Assembly (NCBI RefSeq): GCF_024699925.1 | Contig: NZ_JAJOMX010000001.1 | Coordinates: 310,001-374,000, forward strand | DNA from: Mesorhizobium sp. J428 | Lineage (GTDB): Bacteria; Pseudomonadota; Alphaproteobacteria; Rhizobiales; Rhizobiaceae | Reading direction: 5' to 3' | DNA: 64,000 nt | Shown here: positions 1-9,977 of the stretch, one piece after another | Position numbering within the stretch: the stretch's first letter is position 1 | Layout: every line of letters begins with the position of its first letter | Translations under genes and position numbers: made by a program | The notes under the pieces: generated by a model | The model's input: the letters and a program-made list of their open reading frames with translations, nothing else | Database searches by the model: none | Told to the model about the DNA's origin: nothing

Positions 1-1362
<1,362 letters not shown>

Positions 1363-1372
1363 TTCGCGAACC

Positions 1373-1400
1373 GGCCGGCGGCATCTCCACGCCGCCGGCC
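1373..1400 (+). terminator. GC-rich hairpin after aatA (possible terminator)
   Basis: A perfect 10-bp stem (GGCCGGCGGC with its complement) around an 8-base loop sits 10 bases after the aatA stop. No T-run follows, so intrinsic termination is uncertain. Confidence 0.35.
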
Positions 1401-1513
1401 CCTTCCCGATATCGTCTCGGGACATCCGGCTGCGACGAAGCCGTCATTGACAGGCGGCGAGGTGGCGGCGTATCGCCCCGCCCGCATTTCAGGCATTCCC
1501 CGGAGAACGCTGG

Positions 1514-1771
1514 ATGAACCTCCCCGTCGAACTGATCGGCAGCGCGGCCGCCGTCATCACCTCGCTCTGCTGGGTGCCGCAGATGGTGAAGATGTTCCGC
1601 GAGCGGCAGACGGCCGGCGTGTCGCTGATCGCCAACGGCGCCTTCGCCTCCGGCGTTTTCCTTTGGCTAGTCTATGGCATCCTGATCGGCTCCTGGCCGT
1701 TGATCGGCGCCAATCTGGTGACGCTCGCCTGTGCGTTGAGCATCGTGGCTTTGAAGCTCCGTTACGGTTGA
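1514..1771 (+). CDS. SemiSWEET family sugar transporter
   Basis: An 85-residue inner-membrane protein with three predicted membrane helices, the size of bacterial SemiSWEETs, which dimerise to form a six-helix sugar channel. The PQ-loop signature CWVPQ is at residues 19-23 in helix 1, and the third helix carries the conserved Asn in a LIGANLVTL context. The start is preceded by a GGAG-type ribosome binding site (CCCCGGAGAACGCTGG). The substrate cannot be told from sequence; family members move glucose or sucrose. It stands between aatA and the caspase-like genes with no obvious operon partner. Confidence 0.88.
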   Translation: MNLPVELIGSAAAVITSLCWVPQMVKMFRERQTAGVSLIANGAFASGVFLWLVYGILIGSWPLIGANLVTLACALSIVALKLRYG

Positions 1772-1834
1772 GGCCGCCATCGGATTGCCATCAAGGCGCA
1801 ATCATGTAGCTTCCGCTGCGGAAATACGAACGGG

Positions 1835-4716
1835 TTGGAGATGATGGCACGCTGGAGGAACCTGCTGGCGCGTTGGACGGTCCTTGCGATTTTCCTGGTC
1901 CTGTCGACTGCCGGTCTTGCGCAGGACAAGCCGTTGAAGGGTGTGGCGCTGGTCGTCGGCCAGTCCCGCTACGCATCGCTGGCGCCGCTCCCTAACCCGG
2001 CCAACGACGCCCGCCAGATCGCAGCGATGCTCGAAAAGCTCGGCTTCGAAGTCGAGACGCTGATGGACGCCGACGCGCGAGGCCTCTCAGGCGCGCTCGG
2101 CGGCTTCGAGGAGCGCGCCCGCGGCGCGGACGTCGCGCTGGTCTACTATTCGGGCCATGGCGTGGAGGCCGGCGGCGAGAACTTCCTCGTGCCCGTCGAC
2201 GCGCTCCCATCCGAACCCAAGGGGTTCGCTTCCGCGACGAAGCTCCTGGAACGACTCCAGAAATCCGTTCCCGTCACCATCGTCCTGCTCGATGCCTGCC
2301 GCAACAACCCATTTCCGGCGGGAACCACCCTCCTCGACGACAACGGCAGGCCGCAGCCGATCGCGGCGACGGGCTTGGGCGCGAGCCGCGGCGTCACGCC
2401 CTTTGCCTCCGATCCCGGCAAGCCGGATTCGGTCGGCGCCATCGTCGGCTTCGCGGCCGAGCCCGGCAAGGTGGCGCTCGACGGCGAGCCGGGCGGTACC
2501 AGCCCTTACGCCACCGCCCTGCTCAAGCACCTGTCGGCGCAGGGCCTGCACTTCGCCGACATCATGACGCTCGTCGCCGAGGAGGTCTATCTCGACTCTG
2601 ACGGCCGCCAGGTTCCCTGGACCAATGCGAGCCTGCGCCGCCAGCTCTACTTCGGTGGCTCGGCCGAGCCGGCGGCCGACGAGCGCACGCCGATCAGGAC
2701 CGAACGTCGCGGCCTGCTCCTCACCATCGCATCGCTCAGTTCCGTCGACCGGGCGCAGGTCGCCGCCGTCGCGCGCGAAAAGAGCGTGCCGATGGGCCTG
2801 CTGTTCGCAGCGCTACGCGCCGCCGGCGACCACGCGCCCAAAGCGCCGGACGAGTTCGACCGGTTGCTGCGGGCGCAGGGAGAGTTCGCCCAGGAACGCC
2901 TCGCCGCTTCCGGCGCAAAACTGAGCGACCCGGACCTCGCGCGCCTCGCCGCTCTCGCCGACGAGGCCGTGCGCGAGGGCGCGCTCGATGCCGCGACCGA
3001 ATTCCATCGCCAAGCGCGCGCGCGCATGGATGCGCTGTCGGACGGCCTGGCCGCCGTCGAGACCGGTGCTGCCGAGCTGCGCAAGGAGCGCGCCTCGGTC
3101 TACGCCGCCTCCGCTGCGACCTGGCTCCTGAAATTCGAGCACGCCAAGGCGGCGGACGACTTCGCCCGCGCCTTCGCGGAGGTCGAGCGCGTCGATGACG
3201 GCCTCGCCGTCCGCTACAAGCTCGCGCAGGCCAAGGCCCTTGCCGACCAGGGCTATTACGGCGCGGACAATGCAGCGCTCGACGCCGGCATCGAGGCGTT
3301 CCGCGACGCGGCCGACCTCGCGCCACTGCGCCGCAACCCCGTCGACTGGCTGAAAGCGCAGGCGGGCCTCGGCAACGCGCTCGCGACAAGGGGCGACCGG
3401 GAGGCCGATAGCGAGCGCCTGACCGAGGCGGTCGAAACCTTGCGCGACGCGATCACCGCGGCACCCGCGGACACGCCCGTCGACCTGCAGGTCGATCTCA
3501 AGTCGGAGCTCGCCTACGCGCTGCTTCTCTCCGGCATGCGCCAACCGGGCATAGATCAGCTCGACCAGGCGTCGATGGTCCTCGGCGAGACGACGGCGCA
3601 GGTGCCGCTCGACAGGCAGCCGGCCCTGTGGGGCCGGCTGATGCACCGCATGGGCGCGATCCAGTACGAAATCGGCCGACGCCTGGCCGATCCCACCACG
3701 CTCGAAGCCGCCCTCGGCGCGGTCGATGCGGCGCTGCAGGTGCGTACCCGCGACACCGTCCCGCTCGACTGGATGACCAGCGAAAACAACCGCGCCATCA
3801 TCCTGTCCGAGCTCGCCGCGCGCGGCGCAGGCAACGAGCGTATCCATGAGGCGATCGAAGCCTATCAGGCTGTACTTGAAGTCGGCACGCGCGAGCGCGG
3901 TCCGCTTCTGTGGGCGGAGACGGTTGCAAACCTCGGGACCGCGCAGGCGCTGCTTGCCGAGCGGACAGGCGAAGAAGGAAGGATCTCGACGCGGCCCTTG
4001 CCTCCTTTCGGCTCGCCGCGGAAGAGATGACCCGCGAGCGTGCGCCGCTGCGCTGGGCGGCGTTGCAGGACAATATCGGCATTGCGCTGCGCCGGCAGGG
4101 CGAGAAGACGCGCGACGCCACGATGCTGAACGAAGCCGTCGCGGCGTTTCGTCTGGCACTCGAGGAGCGGCGTCGCGGCGTGGTTCCGGCCGACTGGGCA
4201 GCCACCAGCGGCCATCTCGCCAGCGCGTACTGGAACCTCGCGCAGGTATCGAAGGACGCCGACGCCCTGGAGCGCGCCATTGCCGCGGGCCGCGACGCCG
4301 TCGAGGGAACGCCGCGCGACACGCTTCCCCGCGACTGGGCGATGCTGCGCAACAATCTCGGCGGCATGCTCGCCGAACTGGCGGCGATGAAGAGCGACGC
4401 GGCCCTCTACGTCCAAGCCGTCGGCGAATATCGCCAGGCGCTCGAAGTGTTCAATCCCAACGAGGCCGCCTTTGACTGGGCGCGCACCACCGGGGCACTC
4501 GGCGAGACGCTCCTCGAAGCCGGCAAGCTCGGCAAGGACCCGGCCCTTCTCCAGCAGGCCAAAGAAACGCTCGACCAGACAGTGGAGATCTGGAAGGTGT
4601 TCGGCGACGAGAAGCGCACCCGCGCGGCCGAACTGCTCGCCGGCGAAGCGCAACTGGCGCTGCTGTCGCTCGACGTGGAGAATAAGCTGAAGGACGCCAA
4701 GAGCACTGCCAACTAA
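1835..4716 (+). CDS. Exported caspase-like (peptidase C14) protein with TPR-type repeats, frameshifted at about 3977
   Basis: Begins with a signal peptide (about residues 1-29, ending in LAQD), so the product is predicted periplasmic. Residues about 35-270 form a caspase-like domain: LVVGQSRY strand, catalytic His108 in YYSGHG and Cys155 in LLDACRNNPF. The rest is helical, with repeated units of the form P-x-x-W-A-x-x-x-x-N-L-G typical of the TPRs in bacterial caspase and CHAT proteins. The first frame stops at 4030, but the same repeat pattern resumes from 3979 to 4716 in the next frame; adding one base to the GG at 3977-3978 gives a continuous reading of about 960 residues. Either a sequencing indel or a recent pseudogene. 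A full-length paralogue follows 91 bases downstream. Substrate and role are unknown. Confidence 0.8.
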
Positions 4717-4807
4717 CCAAGCCGCGGCGGCCTTGCCGCGCGGCCATCGGAATGCCACGATGCGTTCCGCAGATAAGCGCGAGTTTCGTGTGAACGTGGG
4801 CGGCCGC

Positions 4808-7390
4808 ATGGCGACGGCATCGCTCCCAATGCGGCGCATGATCGTCCGGCAGGCGCTCGCTGCGCTTGCGGCATGCCTGATCGTTTTCGTCGCGACGGCA
4901 GCCGAGGCGCAGGACAAGGCGCTGAAGGGCATCGCCCTCGTCATCGGCCAGTCGAGCTACGCCGCCTTACCCCCGCTCGCCAACCCCGCGAACGACGCCC
5001 GGCTGATCTCTGGCCTGCTCGGCGATCTCGGCTTCGAGGTGTCGACCGTGCTCGATGCCGACCACACCCGGCTCTCGCGGGCATTGCGCCGCTTCGCCGA
5101 GGATGCCGAGGGCTCCGACGTCGCCCTCCTCTATTTTGCCGGCCACGGCATCGAGGCGGGCGGCGAGAATTTCCTCGTGCCCGTCGACACGGCGCCGGAT
5201 GACCCGCAGGGCCTCGTCGCCCTCTCCCCTCTCCTGTCCGAACTGCAGGCGGCCGTACCTGTCACGATCATGTTGCTGGACGCCTGCCGGACGAATCCTT
5301 TCCCGCCCGGTGCAATGATCGCGGCTGATGGGAGCTCTCCTGCGCCGGTGGCGACGGCCGGGCTTGGCGCGCTGCGCGGCGTCGTGCCGATGAAGAAAGC
5401 AGGCGGCACAGACCCCGACACACTTGGCGTCGTCATCGGCTTCGCGGCAGAGCCGGGCAAGGCCGCTCTGGACGGCGCCGGCGGATCGAGCCCTTACGCC
5501 GCAGCACTCGCCAAGCATCTGCCCGCCGCCGGCTTCGCCTTTGGCGACGTGATGACAATGGTGACGGAAGAAGTCTACCTCGCCACCGCCGCCCGACAAC
5601 TGCCATGGACGAATGCGAGCCTGCGCCGACAGCTCTTCTTCGGCCTCGCGCCGGAGGAGGCGAAGGGCGACGAGGCGCAAATCCGCGGCGAGCGGCGCAA
5701 GCTGCTGCTCACCATCGCCGCGACGCCGCTGCCGACTCGCCATCTCGTCGAACAGGTCGCCAGCACCCATGGCGTGCAGATGGACGAACTCTACGGCATG
5801 CTCGACGTGCTGGGCGTTGATGTGGCGAAGAGGGACGCCGACCTCGGCTCGCAGCTCGAAGAGGGCGCGCGGCGGCTGAAGGAGATCATTGCTTCCCGCG
5901 ATCTCCAGGCCCGGACCGACCCCGAGATCGTGCGGCTGGGCTCGCTCGCCGATCAGGCAGAGGCGGAAGGCGCAATCCGGTTGGCGCTTTCCCTGCGCGA
6001 GCGGGCAAGCACGCGTGCCGCCGAAATCGACAGGGCGCTCGACGAGGCCGAAGCCGACATCAGGAAGCGGCGGTCCGAGTTGTCACGGACGTTTCAGGAC
6101 CACGCCGAGACCGCGCTGCTCAACTTCGATTTCGAGACGGCGGCGCTGCGTTATGCCGACGCCTTCGGTCAGATCGAGCGCTACGATGTCGGTCGCTCCT
6201 ATTTCCTAAAGGTCTCGGAGGCCGACGCATGGGCTGATTTCGGCAAGCGCTATGCGAACAGCGACGGCCTGCAGCGTTCATTGGCGGCGTATGAAACGGC
6301 CTGGCAGGTCGGTCGTGCGGCGCCCAACGCTCGCCGTGATGCGGCGCTGCGCGGCAACATGGCGATCGTGATGACCCAACTCGGCGAGCGGACGATGGAC
6401 GCGGTCTGGCTGCAGCGCGCCGCCGACATCTACCAGGCCATCCTGAAAGAGCAGCCCCGCGAGCGCCTACCTGAGGACTGGGCCTACACCCAGCTCAACC
6501 TCGGATCGCTCTACCACATCATCGGCGAGCGAACTGGCGACCGCGAGGCGCTGGCCAACGCGGTGCGCTCCTTCGAGGGTGCGGCCGGGATCATGACTCG
6601 CGAGGTTGCCCCCGAGCAATGGGCCGGTCTGCAGATGAATCTCGGTAACGTTCACTACACGATCGCCAATATGGACAACGACGCAAAGGAGTTCGAAAAA
6701 TCCTACAAGGCGATCGAGCGCACGCTGACGATCTGGACCAAGGAGAAGACGCCCCACCTCTGGGCCACGGCCCAGTCCAACCTCGGCGGCTCCTATAGCG
6801 CCTATGGCGTGACCACGGGAGACACCAAGTTCATCTACCGCGGCATCGCCGCACACGAGGCGGCAATGACGGTGGCGACCCGCGAAAAATCGCCTGACAC
6901 CTGGGCGCAGGCGCAGAGCAACATCTCGTCCGCCTACATCGGGCTCGGTGACCTCACCGGCGATCCGGCCTTCTATCGCAGCGCCGTCAGCGCCAATCGC
7001 GCAGCACGGCAAGTCTACACGCTTGAGAACGACGCCGCCGCCTACGCCGCCTCCTACTACAACGAGGGCCGGGTGCTGCTCAGGATCGGCCGGGCGGAGA
7101 ACGGCCTGCCGGCGCTACGCGCGGCGGAGGAGGCGCTCGCCATCGCCCTGCGCCACGTCGACCGCGTGCAGATCCCGATCCAGTGGGCGCGTATCCGCTC
7201 GGTCACCGGCGAGGTGCTGCGCGAACTTGGTGAGCGCGGCATGGATCGCGACGCGCTCATCGGCGCCCGAGCCGCTTTCGAGGACGCCCGCACCACCTTT
7301 CGGGAGAATGGAATGGGCAGATCCGGTCAGGGCTTCTGGGAAAAGCAGATCGCCGCGATCGACGCGCAGCTGGCATTGCCGAAGCCCTGA
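4808..7390 (+). CDS. Exported caspase-like (peptidase C14) protein with TPR-type repeats, intact paralogue
   Basis: Paralogue of the preceding gene, about 860 residues from the ATG at 4808. That start places a signal peptide (AALAACLIVF core, cleavage near AEAQD) at the N-terminus; an upstream ATG at 4733 or one at 4829 is possible because no strong ribosome binding site marks the start. The caspase-like domain (about residues 40-270) shows His113 in YFAGHG and Cys160 in LLDACRTNPF. A coiled helical linker follows, then at least five 50-residue TPR-like units with W-A-x-x-Q-x-N-L-G cores up to the C-terminus. Both catalytic residues are present, so activity is plausible. Predicted location is the periplasm, unlike cytoplasmic defence caspases. 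Confidence 0.85.
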   Translation: MATASLPMRRMIVRQALAALAACLIVFVATAAEAQDKALKGIALVIGQSSYAALPPLANPANDARLISGLLGDLGFEVSTVLDADHTRLSRALRRFAEDAEGSDVALLYFAGHGIEAGGENFLVPVDTAPDDPQGLVALSPLLSELQAAVPVTIMLLDACRTNPFPPGAMIAADGSSPAPVATAGLGALRGVVPMKKAGGTDPDTLGVVIGFAAEPGKAALDGAGGSSPYAAALAKHLPAAGFAFGDVMTMVTEEVYLATAARQLPWTNASLRRQLFFGLAPEEAKGDEAQIRGERRKLLLTIAATPLPTRHLVEQVASTHGVQMDELYGMLDVLGVDVAKRDADLGSQLEEGARRLKEIIASRDLQARTDPEIVRLGSLADQAEAEGAIRLALSLRERASTRAAEIDRALDEAEADIRKRRSELSRTFQDHAETALLNFDFETAALRYADAFGQIERYDVGRSYFLKVSEADAWADFGKRYANSDGLQRSLAAYETAWQVGRAAPNARRDAALRGNMAIVMTQLGERTMDAVWLQRAADIYQAILKEQPRERLPEDWAYTQLNLGSLYHIIGERTGDREALANAVRSFEGAAGIMTREVAPEQWAGLQMNLGNVHYTIANMDNDAKEFEKSYKAIERTLTIWTKEKTPHLWATAQSNLGGSYSAYGVTTGDTKFIYRGIAAHEAAMTVATREKSPDTWAQAQSNISSAYIGLGDLTGDPAFYRSAVSANRAARQVYTLENDAAAYAASYYNEGRVLLRIGRAENGLPALRAAEEALAIALRHVDRVQIPIQWARIRSVTGEVLRELGERGMDRDALIGARAAFEDARTTFRENGMGRSGQGFWEKQIAAIDAQLALPKP

Positions 7391-7528
7391 AAGCCGCCCG
7401 GGCTCAAGCCGCCCTCACGACAAGTTGTTCTCCTCGTCGCCTTTTCGACGCGACGGCCGCGATACGTATGCGTTCGTATGTGCGGTGCCGTGCGACGGTA
7501 GCCCGAACACGACAGAGGAGGATAGTCC

Positions 7529-8158
7529 ATGAAACGTCTGCTGATCGTCTCCGCGGCCCTGGCCGGCGCGATGCTTGTTCCTGCGCAGGCGCAGGACACG
7601 TCGATGAGCTTTTTCATCACCAGCGTCGGCAGCGGCAAGGGCGCCGACCTGGGCGGGCTGGAAGGCGCCGACGCACATTGCGCGCAGCTTGCCGAGGCGG
7701 CCGGCGTGACCGGCAAGACCTGGCGGGCCTATCTGTCGACCGACCAGGTGAACGCGAAGGACCGCATCGGTTCCGGCCCGTGGTTCAACGCCAAGGGCGA
7801 GAAGATCGCCGACGACGTCGCCTCCCTGCACAGCGACGCCAACGGCATCACCAAGGAAACCGGCCTGACCGAAAAGGGAGAAGTCGTGAAGGGGCGCGGT
7901 GATCAACCGAACGAACACGACATCCTGACCGGCACCAAGGCGGACGGCACGGTGGACGGGACGAACACCTGCTCCAACTGGACAACCAGCGGCGCGGAGG
8001 GTGCGGCCATGCTCGGCCATCACGATCGCAAAGGGCCGGACACGCTGCCGACCGCGACATCCTGGAATGCGGCGCATGCCTCGCGTGGCGGATGTAGCCA
8101 GGACGCGCTGAAGGGCACCGGCGGCGCTGGCCTGTTCTACTGCTTCGCGGCGAACTGA
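7529..8158 (+). CDS. Exported protein resembling the DUF1554/lectin-like fold family
   Basis: A 209-residue protein with a clear signal peptide (residues 1-21, cleavage after AQA) and a GAGGAGG ribosome binding site. The mature part has TWRAYLSTD, a GSGPWFNAKGE block, four cysteines and a C-terminal GGAGLFYCFA segment. This is the layout of small bacterial exported proteins with an endostatin/C-type-lectin-like fold (DUF1554-type); the assignment is by pattern only. It lies 138 bases after the second caspase-TPR gene, on the same strand, and could share transcription with it. Function is unknown. Confidence 0.6.
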   Translation: MKRLLIVSAALAGAMLVPAQAQDTSMSFFITSVGSGKGADLGGLEGADAHCAQLAEAAGVTGKTWRAYLSTDQVNAKDRIGSGPWFNAKGEKIADDVASLHSDANGITKETGLTEKGEVVKGRGDQPNEHDILTGTKADGTVDGTNTCSNWTTSGAEGAAMLGHHDRKGPDTLPTATSWNAAHASRGGCSQDALKGTGGAGLFYCFAAN

Positions 8159-8218
8159 GTTCGGACGGCAGGAGAGCGACAGGCACTCGTGGCAGCGGCG
8201 CGGGGAGACGCGCCGGTG

Positions 8219-9811
8219 CTACTGGACCGCGACCGCATGACGGCGCAGTGTCCAAGACGTGCCATCGAACAGCAGCCGCACGTCGCCGCTGGACGAACTT
8301 GCCCCACCTTCCACCGGGGCAATCACGCTCTTGACGTCGCGAACCTTCGCTTCCTGCGGCTGGCAGGTGAACAGCAGGCTCACATTCCTCCGGTCCAGAG
8401 CCATGTTCTCGATGAACTTCGAGAATTCAGGCGTGGGGCGCACCTCGTCGTTGGTCGCGTGCGAAAGCAGCAGGTAGGTAACCGACCCCTGGGCGGGAAA
8501 TCCGGCATCCAGCAGGCACCGGTAGAAATGCGAATTGTAGCCGGCGTGGTGCGCGACCTGCACGACATTCAATGTCGACAGTTCCTTCAGCAGATCGGGG
8601 AAATACGGATCGTTGCGTCCATGCCTGAAGTCGACGCACCCCGCATCACCGCTGATCAGGATCCGTTCCTGACCATGCTCCACGACCATGACATAGCTTA
8701 GCTGGTTGCTGGCAGTGATCGGCTTGATGGGAATGCGCGTCTCGAAAAGCATCGCATAGACGCCGACGGGCAGCTTCTCGGCATATTTCTGCACAAGGCT
8801 GTCCGACGGCCCGAGCAGCACGATGGATGGGCCCTTGTCGCCAGCCGCCAGTGGCGAGAATCGCTTGGCGGACCCGTCCCAGCCGAAGCGCCGCGGCGTG
8901 CCATCCGGAATCGTGCTGCAGCGGATGGGCACTCTCTTCTTGCGAAGCGCCGTCACGACCTTGTTGAGCCAAGCGGCATTGATCGCGTCCTTTGCCGCCG
9001 CCTTCCGAATGGCGGCAAGCGTGACGAGTTGCGAGGCGTTGGCGGGAACTGCCTCCCACGATTGAAACTCCAGATCGAAATCCAGCGCAATCGGCCTGCG
9101 CTTGCCTCCACGCGCGCGTTTTCCCAGTGCTTGCAGGCGCTCCGTGAGCTCCCACGGATTCTCCATCCGATCATCCCCGTGCCCGTGAAGGACCCTGCCT
9201 GTGTCGCGAGCCCGGGTCACGGATTCGACCGTCGATTCCGCGTCGGACAGATGACGAGCGAACACGCCCTCTACGGCCTCGATAGCCTCCGCCGAAAACC
9301 CTTCTCTCCCCCGCCAGGGTCGAGGTAGGTCGTCGTCCATCGACCACCGGCGCTTGACCTCTCGCAGTCTGTCGACAGACCGCTCCATCCCGCCAAGGCG
9401 AAGACAAACTCTCTCTTTGCTATCCAGATAGTCCGCGAGAACCTGGCTGCCGTCCGGCCGGGCAAACTGCAGCGCGAGCAGGTTTCGATCCGGGATCGGC
9501 TCTCCGGCCATCTGCAACACTGTGTCGTTGGCGACCGGAGGCAACCAGGCTTCGCCGATGCTCACCGCCGGATTCTCGATGATGGCGATGAGGCCTTCGA
9601 GATGATCCCTGTCGTAATGCGTGCCAATCATCAGATCGATATGGATCGCCTGCCCGCCGAAATCTGAAACGGCCTTCGGCAGACGGGAATTCACATCGTG
9701 CCTGCCGTCTCCAGCATCGGCGAGGATACGGACGATGCCTCCATCCGTCTCGAGTTGGATGAGCAGTGCGGCTCCCAACTCGACGGCGAACATGTCCAGT
9801 TGAACTTTCAT
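8219..9811 (-). CDS. Stand-alone metallo-beta-lactamase-fold hydrolase (ComEC-like C-terminal features)
   Basis: A 530-residue soluble protein without membrane segments or signal peptide. The metal-binding motif T-H-Y-D-R-D-H-L-E-G is at residues 64-73 (His65, Asp67, Asp69, His70). The second half has ILISGDAG and VAHHAGYNSHF, matching the later metal ligands of MBL domains related to the ComEC C-terminus. A long insert (about residues 130-330) separates the halves. The start at 9811 is chosen over 9877 because GGGAGG lies seven bases upstream. The substrate could be nucleic acid or a phosphoester. It points away from uvrB and toward the caspase cluster; a functional link is speculative. Confidence 0.75.
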   Translation of the reverse strand: MKVQLDMFAVELGAALLIQLETDGGIVRILADAGDGRHDVNSRLPKAVSDFGGQAIHIDLMIGTHYDRDHLEGLIAIIENPAVSIGEAWLPPVANDTVLQMAGEPIPDRNLLALQFARPDGSQVLADYLDSKERVCLRLGGMERSVDRLREVKRRWSMDDDLPRPWRGREGFSAEAIEAVEGVFARHLSDAESTVESVTRARDTGRVLHGHGDDRMENPWELTERLQALGKRARGGKRRPIALDFDLEFQSWEAVPANASQLVTLAAIRKAAAKDAINAAWLNKVVTALRKKRVPIRCSTIPDGTPRRFGWDGSAKRFSPLAAGDKGPSIVLLGPSDSLVQKYAEKLPVGVYAMLFETRIPIKPITASNQLSYVMVVEHGQERILISGDAGCVDFRHGRNDPYFPDLLKELSTLNVVQVAHHAGYNSHFYRCLLDAGFPAQGSVTYLLLSHATNDEVRPTPEFSKFIENMALDRRNVSLLFTCQPQEAKVRDVKSVIAPVEGGASSSSGDVRLLFDGTSWTLRRHAVAVQ

Positions 9812-9977
9812 CGTAGCCTCCCTGCAACCAAGACAATATCCCACACTTACTGGTTGAAGTCGAGGATTATGCAGCAAATGCGAGTGCTGACAGCGCTTTG
9901 TCAGGAGAAGCCGTCAACGTAACCAGCAAATCGCCTCCGCCCTTCCCTTCGCGGGGGACTCCGCCCATATTTGGGAC

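Noticed and set aside
9812..9977. LexA (SOS) box upstream of uvrB
   Set aside because: No GAAC-N7-GAAC or GTTC-N7-GTTC pair was found in the gap between the MBL gene and uvrB.
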